The notes under the pieces: generated by a model
What the model was told of the DNA's origin: nothing
The model's input: the letters and a program-made list of their open reading frames with translations, nothing else
Databases searched by the model: none
Program-made: the position numbers and the translations under genes
Part shown: positions 37,302 to 51,980 of the stretch, one piece after another
Layout of the letters: the number at the start of each line of letters is the position of its first letter
Numbering within the stretch: position 1 is the first letter of the stretch
Assembly: GCF_001425575.1 (NCBI RefSeq)
Contig: NZ_LMRD01000007.1
Coordinates: 582,501 to 646,500, forward strand
Direction of reading: 5' to 3'
Origin: Aurantimonas sp. Leaf443
GTDB lineage: Bacteria > Pseudomonadota > Alphaproteobacteria > Rhizobiales > Rhizobiaceae
Length of the DNA: 64,000 bases

Positions 37302-38741
37302 TCAGGCCCGGCGCAGACGCGCGGCGAAGAAGCCGTCGAGGCCGGCCAGGCGCGGGTCCTCGTTGGCCAGCATGGCCGGCACCGTGCGCAGCCACCCCTC
37401 CCCCGTCACCGCCTCGGCCAGACCCGGCACCTCTTCGGCGCGCACGGGATCGGTCGCGTAGTCGCCATGGGCGGCGAGGAAGGCGCGCACCACCGCCTCG
37501 CCCTCGACGGGATCGAGCGAGCAGTTGGAGAAGACGAGCGTGCCGCCGGGCGCGACCAGCCGGGCGGCGGCGTCGAGGAGCCGCGCCTGGACGCCGGCGA
37601 GCTTCTCGATCTCCGCCGCGTCCTTCGTATAGGCGACGTCCGGGTGCCGGCGGATCGTGCCGGTGGAGGAGCAGGGCGCGTCGAGGAGGACGGCGTCGAA
37701 CGGCGCCTCCGGCTCGAAGGCGCCGAGATCGCCGAGCTTCGTCTCGACCTCGAGGCCGAGCCGGGCGAGGTTCTCGCGCAGACGCTTCAGGCGGTTGGCG
37801 TTGATGTCGAGCGCCGTCACGCGCCCGCCGGCGAGCGCGAGCTGCGCCGTCTTGCCGCCGGGCGCCGCGCAGAGGTCGGCGACGCGCTTGCCCGAGAGGT
37901 CGCCGAAGAGCCGCGCCGGCAGCGCGGCGGCCGCGTCCTGCACGAACCACTCGCCCTCCGCGAAACCCTCGAGGCCGGTCACCGGACCGTCGAAGGCGGC
38001 GATGCGCACGGTGCCGGTCGGCAGCGCCACGCCGCCGAGGCGCTGCGCCCAGAGGGCGGGGTCGCCCTTCACGGTGAGGTCGAGGGGGGCGGGCGTCAGA
38101 TGCGCGGCCGCGATCGCCGAGAGCGTCGCCTCGCCATAGGTGTCGAGAAGGCGCCGGCCGAGCCAGGCGGGCATGTTGGCGGCCGGGTCGCCGGCATCGC
38201 GCAGGGTCTCCTTCTCGCGCGACAGGCGGCGCAGGACGGCGTTGACCATGGAGGCGAAGCGCTGGCTGCGGGAATCGACGCGCGCGCTGGCGACGGCAAG
38301 GTCCACCGCGGCCGAGTCCGGCACGTCGAGATAGAGGATCTGCGCCGCGCCCACATGCAGGAGATGGCGCAGCGCCTGCGCGTTCGGCGGCAGCGGCCGG
38401 TCGAGGCAGGCGAGCAGCGCGGCGTCGATCGAGCCGCGGAAACGCAGCGCCGTCAGGATGATGGCGCGCACCAGCCCCTGGTCGCGCGGCTCCAGCGCGC
38501 GCAGGCCCGGCTGGCCGTTGCCGGGATCGAGAAGCCCGTCGGCGGAGGTCCTGGCGTCGACGATGGCCGCGAGGAGCTTGGCCGCGACCAGCCGCGCGCC
38601 GAGGCCCGGCCGGTCGCCGGCCGTGCGCCCGTCGGGCATGTCCTCCACCGCGCGCGGGCGCTGCGGCAGCGGCTTCTTGCGCGGCGCCGAACGGGTGGAG
38701 TCGAAATTGCCCCCGCGCCGGCCCTTGTCCTGCGGGCTCAA
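37302..38741 (-). CDS. rsmB: 16S rRNA (cytosine-967-C5) methyltransferase RsmB
   Basis: A 479-residue RNA methyltransferase. The N-terminal NusB-like domain covers roughly residues 50-190 and the catalytic domain the rest; visible motifs are [17 protein letters not shown] (SAM binding), [17 protein letters not shown] with the catalytic Cys, and [12 protein letters not shown]. The start is the TTG at 38741, which overlaps the htpX stop (TTGA); the ATG at 38639 would give 445 residues. The longer form adds a basic, Pro-rich tail, normal for this family. The target base is assigned by family. Confidence 0.9.
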   Translation of the reverse strand: MSPQDKGRRGGNFDSTRSAPRKKPLPQRPRAVEDMPDGRTAGDRPGLGARLVAAKLLAAIVDARTSADGLLDPGNGQPGLRALEPRDQGLVRAIILTALRFRGSIDAALLACLDRPLPPNAQALRHLLHVGAAQILYLDVPDSAAVDLAVASARVDSRSQRFASMVNAVLRRLSREKETLRDAGDPAANMPAWLGRRLLDTYGEATLSAIAAAHLTPAPLDLTVKGDPALWAQRLGGVALPTGTVRIAAFDGPVTGLEGFAEGEWFVQDAAAALPARLFGDLSGKRVADLCAAPGGKTAQLALAGGRVTALDINANRLKRLRENLARLGLEVETKLGDLGAFEPEAPFDAVLLDAPCSSTGTIRRHPDVAYTKDAAEIEKLAGVQARLLDAAARLVAPGGTLVFSNCSLDPVEGEAVVRAFLAAHGDYATDPVRAEEVPGLAEAVTGEGWLRTVPAMLANEDPRLAGLDGFFAARLRRA

Positions 38742-39709
38742 CCCCAGGGCCCCTTGCGCGGGGCGCCGGTCGGGCGCGGCCCGCGCGCCGTTCCGGCGAC
38801 GCGGCCGCTCCAGGGTCCGGCGGCCGGGCGCGCGGGGGCGGTCGGAGCGGCGGCGGGGCCGCCGCCTGAAATATCGGTCATGGAGCGGAGCGCCTCGATG
38901 CGGTTTTCGGTGTCGGGATGGGTGGAGAAGAGACTGTCCATCCGCTGGCCGTTGAGCGGATTGACGATGAACATATGCGCCGTGGCCGGATTGCGCTCGG
39001 CCTCGACATTGACGGTGCGCCCGGCCGCGGCGGCGATCTTGGCGAGCGCCGAGGCGAGCCAGAGCGGCTCGCCGCAGATCTCGGCGCCGCGCCGGTCGGC
39101 GGAATATTCGCGCGTGCGGCTGATCGCCATCTGCACCAGCATGGCCGCGAAGGGCGCGACGATCATCGCCAGGATGACGCCCACGAAGCCGAACGGATTG
39201 TTGTTGTCGCGGTTGCCGCCCATGAAGAAGGCGAAGTTGCCGAGCATGGAGATCGCGCCGGCGAGCGTCGCGGTCAGTGTCATGATGAGCGTGTCGCGGT
39301 TCTGCACATGGGCGAGCTCGTGCGCCATCACGCCGGCCACTTCCTGCGGCGTCAGCCGCTCCAGGAGGCCGGTCGTCGCCGCGACGGCGGCGTTCCGCGG
39401 ATTGCGGCCGGTGGCGAAGGCGTTCGGCTGGTCCTGGCGGATCACGTAGACGCGCGGCATCGGCAGACCGGCTCTGGCGGCGAGCCCGGCCACGATCCGG
39501 TAGTATTCGGGCGCCGTGCGCTCGTCCACCTCCACCGCATGGTGCAGGCGCAGCACCAGCTTGTCGGCGTTCCAGTAGGAGAAGAGGTTCATGCCGGCGG
39601 CGAGGAGGAAGGCGACCATCATGCCGCCGCGCCCGCCGATCAGAAGGCCGATGCCCATGAAGAGCGCGGTCATGAAGGCGAGAAGCATCGCCGTCTTGAT
39701 CATGTTCAT
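38738..39709 (-). CDS. htpX: HtpX membrane metalloprotease
   Basis: A 323-residue zinc protease that degrades misfolded membrane proteins, working alongside FtsH. Two N-terminal membrane helices (ATG 39709, residues 7-25 and 30-47) precede the catalytic HELAH at 130-134 ([13 protein letters not shown]); further helices (about 145-170 and 185-205) follow, and the third zinc-ligand region contains [10 protein letters not shown] Gly/Pro/Ala-rich tail ends the protein. It precedes rsmB in the same operon. Confidence 0.95.
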   Translation of the reverse strand: MNMIKTAMLLAFMTALFMGIGLLIGGRGGMMVAFLLAAGMNLFSYWNADKLVLRLHHAVEVDERTAPEYYRIVAGLAARAGLPMPRVYVIRQDQPNAFATGRNPRNAAVAATTGLLERLTPQEVAGVMAHELAHVQNRDTLIMTLTATLAGAISMLGNFAFFMGGNRDNNNPFGFVGVILAMIVAPFAAMLVQMAISRTREYSADRRGAEICGEPLWLASALAKIAAAAGRTVNVEAERNPATAHMFIVNPLNGQRMDSLFSTHPDTENRIEALRSMTDISGGGPAAAPTAPARPAAGPWSGRVAGTARGPRPTGAPRKGPWG

Positions 39710-39957
39710 GGCGCGTCGAACCTCGTGCGACCGGGCGCCCGAGCCGGGACGCGGGGCAGGGACCTCCTGGACACCGGGCGCTCCCGTCAGGTCCTCGGCT
39801 TCCAAGATGGGAGACGGCGCGGACCAGTTCAATCGAAACCCGCAGCCGGTCCCCTCGCGCCTCTACAGGAGGCGGCGGCGCCGCGCCATGGGGCGGGCCT
39901 CCTGACAAAGCGCCGCCCCGCGCCTATCTCAAGCTCCGTTCCCAACGCGAGACGATC

Positions 39958-40191
39958 ATGGCAGACGCCCCCCTCCCCGCCGAAGAGACGACATCCGAGC
40001 CCGAGGCCGCGCCGCGCGCGCTCTCGCCGGCGGCCGAGCGCGCCCTCGCCGAAGCCGCCGCCCGCCGCGCGGCGAACGAGGCGGTGAAGGTCGATCCCGC
40101 CACCCGCCCGCCCGAACAGGGCGGCCGCGGCGGCCCCGAGCCCGTGCGCTACGGCGACTGGGAGAAGAACGGCATCATCTCCGACTTCTGA
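39958..40191 (+). CDS. DUF1674 protein (SdhAF4-like succinate dehydrogenase assembly factor)
   Basis: A 77-residue protein. The last 35 residues, PPEQGGRGGPEPVRYGDWEK then NGIISDF, are the DUF1674 signature, shared with eukaryotic SDHAF4, which helps flavinylate SdhA. The N-terminal half is Ala/Glu-rich. This small gene normally lies beside htpX in Rhizobiales. Start ATG 39958 is the only suitable one. Role in complex II assembly is inferred from homology. Confidence 0.9.
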   Translation: MADAPLPAEETTSEPEAAPRALSPAAERALAEAAARRAANEAVKVDPATRPPEQGGRGGPEPVRYGDWEKNGIISDF

Positions 40192-40249
40192 CGCCGCGCG
40201 GCGCAGGACCATCGCTGGCCGGCCGCGCGCATGGCCGACCGGGACGGGC

Positions 40250-40278
40250 TTGATCGGGACGGGGGTCGGCTCTATAAG
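40250..40278 (+). promoter_or_regulatory. Sigma-70-type promoter for the thermonuclease gene
   Basis: TTGATC (40250-40255) and TATAAG (40273-40278) are separated by 17 bases and precede the ATG at 40308. The -10 element lies within the dyad CTATA-AGAA-TATAG, and a GGGGGT/ACCCCC pair flanks it, suggesting an operator. An AT-rich island like this stands out here. Confidence 0.6.
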
Positions 40279-40307
40279 AATATAGTCCTCATACCCCCTG
40301 GGATTCG

Positions 40308-40808
40308 ATGATCCGTGTCCTCGCCCTGCCGGCGCTCCTGTCGGCTCATCTCCTCGCCTCCTCCACGACGGCCGGCGAGCCGCCGCGCGGCATCGCGGGG
40401 CCGGTGGAGGCGGCGGTGGTGAAGGTGCGCGACGGCGACACGGTGGAGGTGGAAGCCTTCGTCTGGCCGATGCAGACGGTGCACACGGCCGTGCGCCTGC
40501 GCGGCGTCGACGCGCCGGAGCTGAAAGCCAAATGCGACGGCGAACGCGAGGCGGCCGAGGCCGCGCGCGCGCGTCTGGTGGCCCTCCTGCAGACCGGGCG
40601 GGTGAAGCTCACGGATATCGAGGGCGACAAGTATTTCGGCCGCGTCCTCGCCGATCTCTCCACGCAGGACGTGCCCGACATCGCCGCCACGCTGCGGCGC
40701 GAAGGCCTCGTCGGCGCCTATGGCGGCGGCAAGCGGCGCGACTGGTGCGACGGCACGGCGCCGGGCGCGGACGCCGGCCTGATGGAGCGCCTGCTCGGCC
40801 GCGGCTGA
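40308..40808 (+). CDS. Secreted thermonuclease (SNase-like) family protein
   Basis: A 166-residue protein: a signal peptide (MIRVLALPALLSAHLLASS) followed by an SNase-like OB-fold. Family residues are visible: the VRDGDTVEVEAFVW motif, the VRLRGVDAPEL motif with active-site Arg and Asp, and a degenerate second half (GDKYFGRVLADL, with the catalytic arginine). Staphylococcal nuclease-type proteins hydrolyse DNA and RNA with Ca2+. The second Glu/Arg pair of the canonical site is only partly conserved, so activity is uncertain. Periplasmic or secreted. Confidence 0.85.
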   Translation: MIRVLALPALLSAHLLASSTTAGEPPRGIAGPVEAAVVKVRDGDTVEVEAFVWPMQTVHTAVRLRGVDAPELKAKCDGEREAAEAARARLVALLQTGRVKLTDIEGDKYFGRVLADLSTQDVPDIAATLRREGLVGAYGGGKRRDWCDGTAPGADAGLMERLLGRG

Positions 40809-40845
40809 GATCGACCGTCCGCCGGCCCGCGCGAGGGCCTCGGCG

Positions 40846-41166
40846 TCAGCCGCGCGGCGCGAAGAGGATGAGCGCCGCGCCGGCGAGGCAGATCGCCGCC
40901 CCCGCCCCGTCCCAGACATCCGGTCGATGGCCCTCGGCGAGCCACAGCCAGAGGAGCGAGGCCGCGATATAGACCCCGCCATAGGCCGCATAGGCCCTGC
41001 CCGCCGCCTCGCTCTCCACGCGCGTGAGGAGAAAGGCGAAGAGCGCGAGGCACAGGAGGCCCGGCGCCAGCCAGAGCGCCGAGCGGCCGAGCCGCAGCCA
41101 GGCCCAGAAGGCGAAGCAGCCGGCGATCTCGGCGAGCGCCGCCCCGGCATAGACGAGGACCGTCAC
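40846..41166 (-). CDS. YnfA/UPF0060 family small membrane protein
   Basis: A 106-residue protein with four predicted membrane helices. It carries the UPF0060 signatures: an [16 protein letters not shown] start, [20 protein letters not shown] in the middle and [19 protein letters not shown] at the end. It belongs to the SMR-like drug/metabolite transporter superfamily; the substrate is unknown. It is convergent with the nuclease gene and followed by prfC on the same strand in reverse order. Confidence 0.92.
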   Translation of the reverse strand: MTVLVYAGAALAEIAGCFAFWAWLRLGRSALWLAPGLLCLALFAFLLTRVESEAAGRAYAAYGGVYIAASLLWLWLAEGHRPDVWDGAGAAICLAGAALILFAPRG

Positions 41167-41218
41167 GACGCCCTGCCTGCCGCCGGGCGGGCGGCGGGCC
41201 GGGCGGGCACGGCCGCGA

Positions 41219-42823
<1,605 letters not shown>

Positions 42824-43146
42824 CGCGCCGCCGCCCGGATCGTCGCCGCGACCGGTGGCCGCCCTCTGGAAATGGCGCGCATTCGCAAGGTCCTTTCACG
42901 TGCGTCCCCTGCCCCGCCCGGGCGCGCCGCGCGCGCCGCAACGATCGCGGCAGGCCCGGCCACGGTTGGGAGGTCACGCAGGTCCACAGGCCGAAGGGGA
43001 TTTGCGACCGGCTATACGCGTCCCCGCCCCGCTTGTGTAGGCCTCGCACGGGGCGCGGGCTCGACCCACGCGCTTTGCGCGCCCGAAAACGCAACCAATC
43101 GGCGTCCCGCTCGCTTTGCCAACATCGTTGCGGCAGGCGGGGACAC
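42824..43146. other. 323-bp divergent intergenic region
   Basis: Lies between prfC (minus) and the AI-2E permease (plus), so it must hold both promoters. No gene, tRNA, strong hairpin or operator is evident. A CACGTG core at 42898-42903 is not a parS site because its flanks do not match. Confidence 0.5.
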
Positions 43147-44232
43147 ATGGATCGGATCGACGGCGACGCCGCCTTCGCGCGGCGGGTGGTGATCGCGCTC
43201 GGGATCGCGCTGGCGATGGGGCTCGTCGCCTATGGCGTGCTCCTCGCCTCCTCGGCCTTCTTCCTGATCTTCGGCGGCATGGTGCTCGCCTCGGTCTTCA
43301 CCGGCATTGCCAACGGGTTCGGCAGGCTGGGCCTGCCGCACACGGCCGGGCTCGTCCTCACCGTCCTCCTCGTCTTCGGGCTTCTCGCCGGCGGGCTCGC
43401 CTGGGGCGGGCTGGCGCTGGTCGACCAGTTCTCCGACCTTCTCGATCTCGTCGACGGCCAGCTTTCCAGCCTGCCCCAGCGTCTGGAGAGCATCGGTCTC
43501 CCCGGCATCGGCGGCTTCGATCCGGACCAGCTGAAGACCTTCCTGCCCAACCCGTCCGGCCTCTTCTCCTCGGCCTCGCAGACCGCCTTCTCCGTTCTCG
43601 GCGGGCTCGGCAACTTCCTCATCCTCCTGTTCCTGGCGATCTTCATCTCCTGGCAGCCCGGCCTCTACCGGCGCGGCATCGTCAGCCTCTTCCCGAAGCA
43701 CCGCCGGCCGCGCATCGAGGAGGCGGTGGTGCTCTCGGCGCACGAACTGGTCCTGTGGCTCGCGGGACAGGCGATCTCCATGGTGACGATCTTCGCCGTG
43801 ACGCTTCTCGGCCTCTGGCTCATCGGCATGCCCAGCACCTTCCTCCTGGCGCTGCAGGCCGGGCTCCTGGCCTTCGTGCCGACGCTCGGCCCCTTCGTTG
43901 CCGGCGTCGTCATCGTGCTCGCCGGCTTTGCCGACAGCCCGCAGATGGCCCTCTACGGCCTCCTCGTCTACGTCGTCATCCAGGGCATCGAGAGCAACGT
44001 CGCCCAGCCCATCGCCCAGCGCTACACGAGCGCCCTGCCCCCGGCGCTGACGCTGGGCGCCCAGCTCGTCTTCGGCGTCCTCTTCGGCCTCATCGGCGTG
44101 GCGCTGGTCGTGCCCCTCGTCGCCGTGGTCAAGCGTCTCGTGCAGGAGCTCTATATCGAGGACACGCTGGGCGGCCCCCTCTCCGAGCGGGCGGACGAGC
44201 GGCTCTACGCCCGCGCCGAGGACAAGCTCTGA
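43147..44232 (+). CDS. AI-2E family transporter (TqsA/PerM family)
   Basis: A 361-residue membrane protein with about eight helices. Landmarks are the N-terminal paired helices (VVIALGIALAMGLVAYGVLL and AFFLIFGGMVLASVFTGIAN), a periplasmic loop, and the C-terminal FVPTLGPFVAGVVIVLAGFA, with IQGIESNVAQPIAQR near the end as in PerM/YhhT/TqsA. Members are permeases or Na+/H+ antiporters; the substrate cannot be told. ATG 43147 is used. Confidence 0.9.
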   Translation: MDRIDGDAAFARRVVIALGIALAMGLVAYGVLLASSAFFLIFGGMVLASVFTGIANGFGRLGLPHTAGLVLTVLLVFGLLAGGLAWGGLALVDQFSDLLDLVDGQLSSLPQRLESIGLPGIGGFDPDQLKTFLPNPSGLFSSASQTAFSVLGGLGNFLILLFLAIFISWQPGLYRRGIVSLFPKHRRPRIEEAVVLSAHELVLWLAGQAISMVTIFAVTLLGLWLIGMPSTFLLALQAGLLAFVPTLGPFVAGVVIVLAGFADSPQMALYGLLVYVVIQGIESNVAQPIAQRYTSALPPALTLGAQLVFGVLFGLIGVALVVPLVAVVKRLVQELYIEDTLGGPLSERADERLYARAEDKL

Positions 44233-44351
44233 GGCGCCGCCGTCCCTCAAAAGTATGAAGCCTGCAAGGCTGGACCCGTTCCGAGCCTTTCCCGTAAGTT
44301 CGCGCGCGAAGACCGGCCCCGCGCCGGCCCGGCGTCTGGGAGGACATCCGC

Positions 44352-46301
<1,950 letters not shown>

Positions 46302-46519
46302 GGGACAGGGCAAGGGCCCGGCGGAGGCGAGCGGGACGGGGCGGGCAGGGATCGCGCCGCCTTGTGCCATCCCGTGCCGCCCCTGCCGCCGGTCCTGCGC
46401 GGCGCGGCCCGCCTCACCGGCGGCATCGCGCGCCCCGTTCGCACGAGGGGGCCGGATCGGTCCTTCGTGTCGGCGAACGCTCGGGTTTCAAGGGGCAAGC
46501 CGTTTAGAAACTCCACCTT

Positions 46520-46540
46520 GCGTCAACCTGACGCTTTTTT
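46520..46540 (+). terminator. Short intrinsic terminator
   Basis: GCGTCA-ACC-TGACGC (46520-46534) with a 6-base T-run (46535-46540). It lies 220 bp after the acs stop, immediately before the next promoter. The 6-bp stem is short, but the T-run is clear. The preceding 46302-46519 interval shows no gene. Confidence 0.55.
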
Positions 46541-46550
46541 CCGCGTGCCC

Positions 46551-46579
46551 TTGCAGTGCCGCATTTATCGCCCCATACT
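46551..46579 (+). promoter_or_regulatory. Sigma-70-type promoter for the small peptide unit
   Basis: TTGCAG (46551-46556) and CATACT (46574-46579) are separated by exactly 17 bases. They stand just downstream of the previous terminator, 37 bp upstream of the small open reading frame. Both hexamers are close to consensus for a housekeeping alphaproteobacterial promoter. Confidence 0.6.
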
Positions 46580-46601
46580 CTTCTCGTGTTCAACGTAATG
46601 G

Positions 46602-46614
46602 AAGGAGGTGATCC
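46602..46614 (+). promoter_or_regulatory. Extended, perfect Shine-Dalgarno sequence
   Basis: AAGGAGGTGATCC is the exact complement of the usual 3' end of bacterial 16S rRNA (GGATCACCTCCTT), a 13-base match rather than the normal 4-6. The AGGAGG core lies 7 bases upstream of ATG 46616, ideal spacing. Confidence 0.85.
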
Positions 46615-46615
46615 A

Positions 46616-46693
46616 ATGTCGAGTGATTTCCAAATGCCGGTTGGGTCTTTGTATCTCGCGGGTTCGACGGAGCAGTCTCCTTCCGAAGCGTAA
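46616..46693 (+). CDS. Predicted 25-residue peptide
   Basis: ATG 46616 to TAA 46693 encodes a 25-residue peptide: MSSDFQMPVGSLYLAGSTEQ then SPSEA. Its start is marked by a perfect 13-base ribosome site and standard spacing; codon use is less GC-biased than neighbouring genes. An in-frame upstream ATG (46598) would add MEGGDP and would itself include the ribosome site. Promoter, ribosome site, frame and intrinsic terminator form a complete stand-alone unit. No family is recognised. Possibilities are a small protein, a leader peptide, or an RNA acting through ribosome binding. Confidence 0.55.
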   Translation: MSSDFQMPVGSLYLAGSTEQSPSEA

Positions 46694-46749
46694 GAGATAT
46701 GCGATCCCGGTAAGGGTCTTCGCGACCTCCGGCATGGCAGACTTCACGG

Positions 46750-46783
46750 GGCCGCCTCTCATTGACTTGAGAGGCGGCCTTTT
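46750..46783 (+). terminator. Strong intrinsic terminator after the small peptide unit
   Basis: GGCCGCCTCTCA (46750-46761) pairs perfectly over 12 bp with TGAGAGGCGGCC (46768-46779) around a 6-base loop, followed by TTTT (46780-46783) and a second T-rich patch. It ends a transcript of about 200 bases starting at the upstream promoter. The following 46800-47118 interval holds no gene. Confidence 0.92.
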
Positions 46784-47020
46784 GTGCTTTCAGGAGCCGA
46801 TCGGAGCGGATGGAAAAGCGGACCCAGCGTGATGCCATTGCTTGCGGCGCGCACCGTCGGGGATCTCGCTTTTTCCTGAATCTCGCAGCGCGGAAAACTC
46901 CTGCAGGGGCTCGGCGCCGGACGTCTCCCTTTCCCGTCCCGAGAGACGATGCCGGCCGGCGGACGAGGGACGCAAGCGTCCGGTAAGGCGCTTCGGCGCG
47001 CCGCGTCTGGCGCCCGACAT

Positions 47021-47065
47021 CCCTCATCCCCTGCCGGGCACGTCTCCCCGCGGGGGCGACGAAGG
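47021..47065. repeat. Possible rhizobial palindromic intergenic repeat (RIME-like)
   Basis: The segment starts CCCTCATCCCCTGCCGGGCA and continues into a CTCCCCGCGGGGG palindrome and GAAGG. It resembles the intergenic palindromic elements of rhizobia (CCCTCATCC ... CTCCCCG ... GAGAAGG), with mismatches. Only one copy is seen, so the repeat identity is inferred. Confidence 0.35.
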
Positions 47066-47118
47066 CAGTTCGGGCGCCGCTGGCACCGCCGTTCAGCCCG
47101 AAGCGCTCGAACCTCGGA

Positions 47119-48432
47119 TCACCCGCCCATGGGCCGATAGAGATCGGCGCGGGTCGGCGGCAGGCCGGAGAGGCCCTTGGCGCGCCGCGAGGCCAGCGTC
47201 TGGTTGATCATCAGCGTGCCGCGCTCGAAGCCCAGCGAGACGCCGGCGAGGTAGAGGAGCCAGAGCCGGGCCTGGGGCTCGCCGACCTCGGCCACCGCCT
47301 CGTCCATGCGCGCGGACAGGCGTTCAGCCCAGAGGCGGCAGGTGCGGGCATAGTGCTCGCGCCAGTTCTCCACGTCATGCACCTCGAAACGGTGCGCCTC
47401 GAGCTGCTGCAGCGAGTGGCCGATGAAATCGAGATCGGCGCCGGGAAAGATGTAGCGCACGATCGCCCGGTATTCGGGCGTGCCGCGTCGGAAGGCCTTG
47501 AGGCTCGCTTTGGCGGGCCGCGCGATCGTGTGGTGGAGATAGAGGCCCTTCGGCACGAGCAGCTTGCGCACGGCGGAGAAATACGCGTCATGATGGGCGA
47601 AGCCGACATGCTCGAACATGCCGATGGACGAGATCTTGTCGAACGTGCCGGTCAGCGCCTGGAAGGGCTTCAGTTCGATCGTGATACGATCGGAAAGGCC
47701 GGCCTCGCGCACGCGGGCGGTAGCGATGTCGAACTGCGCCTGGCTCAGCGTCACGCCGTGGCCGGTGACGCCATGGGTCTGCGCCGCGTAGATCAGGAGC
47801 CCGCCCCAGCCGCAGCCGATATCGAGCATGCGCTCGCCGGGCTTCAGCCGCAGCTTGCGGCAGATCATCTCCAGCTTGTCGGTCTGCGCCTTGTCGATAT
47901 CACCGTGCCAGCCGTCGAAATAGGCGCAGGAATAGAGCATGCGCTTGTCGAGGAAGAGCTGGTAGAAGGCGTTTGACACGTCGTAGTGGAACTGGATCGC
48001 GCCTTGGGTCGAGCCGCTGGCGCCGGCATCGGACCCGTCGGTGAGCCGGCTTTCGCGCCCGCGCGCCCGGTCCGCCCGGCGCAGGGCGACGAGCGTCGGC
48101 AGAAGGCGCGCGAGGCGCGCGAGGCCCAAGCGCTTCAGCGCGCCCCTGGTGCGCCCCGTCCCGCGCGCGGCGGCCAGATCGAAGATCGAGCCGCCCTCGA
48201 CATCGATGGCCTTTTCCACCCAGAGCTCCACGATCGTCTCGAGCCGCGGGCGCGTCAGGAGACGCGAGAGCGCCAGCGGATCGTTCAGCGCAAGGGCTGG
48301 TCCGGTCTCGGGCCCGAGCCGCTCCCCGGTCCACAGGCGGAGCGCCGGACCCGGCTGCAGGGTGGCATGCGCATGGCGCAGCAGGGAAGCGAGTCGCTCC
48401 GTCGCGGCGGTCTCGGCATTCGACACGGCCAT
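47119..48432 (-). CDS. cfa: Cyclopropane-fatty-acid synthase family methyltransferase
   Basis: A 437-residue SAM-dependent methyltransferase of the CFA synthase/mycolic-acid cyclopropane family, which adds a methylene bridge to unsaturated phospholipid acyl chains. The SAM motif is MLDIGCGWGGLLIYAA; further family blocks are HYDVSNAFYQLFLDKRMLYS, the MFEHVG motif and IFPGADL. ATG 48432 is chosen because the residues before it are not conserved; its Shine-Dalgarno sequence GAGG lies just downstream of a parS core. Substrate is inferred from the family; a tuberculostearic-type branch is also possible. Confidence 0.88.
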   Translation of the reverse strand: MAVSNAETAATERLASLLRHAHATLQPGPALRLWTGERLGPETGPALALNDPLALSRLLTRPRLETIVELWVEKAIDVEGGSIFDLAAARGTGRTRGALKRLGLARLARLLPTLVALRRADRARGRESRLTDGSDAGASGSTQGAIQFHYDVSNAFYQLFLDKRMLYSCAYFDGWHGDIDKAQTDKLEMICRKLRLKPGERMLDIGCGWGGLLIYAAQTHGVTGHGVTLSQAQFDIATARVREAGLSDRITIELKPFQALTGTFDKISSIGMFEHVGFAHHDAYFSAVRKLLVPKGLYLHHTIARPAKASLKAFRRGTPEYRAIVRYIFPGADLDFIGHSLQQLEAHRFEVHDVENWREHYARTCRLWAERLSARMDEAVAEVGEPQARLWLLYLAGVSLGFERGTLMINQTLASRRAKGLSGLPPTRADLYRPMGG

Positions 48433-48441
48433 GGCCGACCT

Positions 48442-48457
48442 CGTTTCACGTGAAACT
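48442..48457. other. parS site in the cfa leader
   Basis: CGTTTCACGTGAAACT contains the full 14-base palindromic core GTTTCACGTGAAAC; only the outermost base on each side deviates. It ends 9 bp upstream of the cfa ATG. Confidence 0.85.
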
Positions 48458-48547
48458 TTCGGGGACGAGCGTGGACCACGGCCTCGCGCTTCGCGCAATG
48501 TATGTCGGGACCCTTATGAAGTCGCGGGCGACGATCCGCCGCCCGGC

Positions 48548-49228
48548 TCAGCCGCCATAGGCCTCGCGCTGCCCGAAGATCGCCGAGCCGACGCGCACGC
48601 TCGTCGCGCCATGGGCGACGGCCGTCTCGAAATCGCCGGACATGCCCATGGAGAGCCTCTCCAACCCGGCCTGACGGGCAAGCCGCGCCAGAAGCTGGAA
48701 ATGCGGCGCCGGATCATCCTCGGCGGGGGGAATGCACATCAGCCCCTCGATCGCGAGCCCGTGCACGGTGCGGCAGCGCTCGACGAAGGCCAGCGCCTCG
48801 CCCGGCGCGATGCCCGCCTTCTGCGGCTCCTCGCCCGTGTTGACCTGGACGTAGAGGCGAAGGCGCCGGCCCTGCCGCTCCATCTCGGCGGCGAGCGCGG
48901 CGGCGATCTTCTCGCGGTCCACCGTCTCGATCACGTCGAACAGGGCCACCGCCTCGCCCGCCTTGTTGGACTGCAGCGGGCCGATCAGCCGCAGTTCCAG
49001 ATCGGGCGTCTCCGCGCGAAGGGAAGGCCATTTGGCTTTCGCCTCCTGCACGCGGTTCTCCCCGAAGATCCGCTGTCCCGCCGCGATCACCGGGCGGATC
49101 GCCTCCGGCCCGTGCGTCTTCGAGACGGCGACGAGGGCGGCCGCGTCCGGCGTCCGGCCGGCGGCTTTCGCGGCTGCCTCGAGGGCGGCCTTCACGGCGG
49201 CGTAGCGGTGGGAAAGATCCTCGTCCAT
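48548..49228 (-). CDS. yggS: YggS/PROSC-family PLP homeostasis protein
   Basis: A 226-residue PLP-binding protein that maintains free pyridoxal phosphate levels. The PLP lysine is Lys37 in ALVAVSKTHG; other family motifs are the IFGENRVQEA motif, WHLIGPLQSNK-like sequence (LRLIGPLQSNKA), the NTGEEPQKAGI motif and LSMGMSGDFETAV, with the terminal GSAIFG. ATG 49228 is used. It is divergent from leuS. Confidence 0.94.
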   Translation of the reverse strand: MDEDLSHRYAAVKAALEAAAKAAGRTPDAAALVAVSKTHGPEAIRPVIAAGQRIFGENRVQEAKAKWPSLRAETPDLELRLIGPLQSNKAGEAVALFDVIETVDREKIAAALAAEMERQGRRLRLYVQVNTGEEPQKAGIAPGEALAFVERCRTVHGLAIEGLMCIPPAEDDPAPHFQLLARLARQAGLERLSMGMSGDFETAVAHGATSVRVGSAIFGQREAYGG

Positions 49229-49382
49229 GTCGTCTTTGCGCCTCTCCTGGCATTTCGCGGCATCGCCGTCCCCGCGAGCGCCGCTTATCTGTTGTCTCGC
49301 GCTCGGGTCACGGGATAAGTCAGCGTCGAAGACCCAGATCCCGGCCGCCTTGTCCGCCCGCCCCTCCGTCAGTTGAAGAAGC

Positions 49383-51966
<2,584 letters not shown>

Positions 51967-51980
<14 letters not shown>

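Noticed and set aside
42890-42906. CACGTG core at 42898-42903 as a possible parS
   Set aside because: Only about 10 of 16 bases match; the right flank is CGTCC instead of AAACA.
46842-47207. A plus-strand frame of about 120 codons between the mini-gene and cfa
   Set aside because: No ribosome site, no family, and it runs through the palindromic repeat-like segment and into the end of cfa on the other strand.
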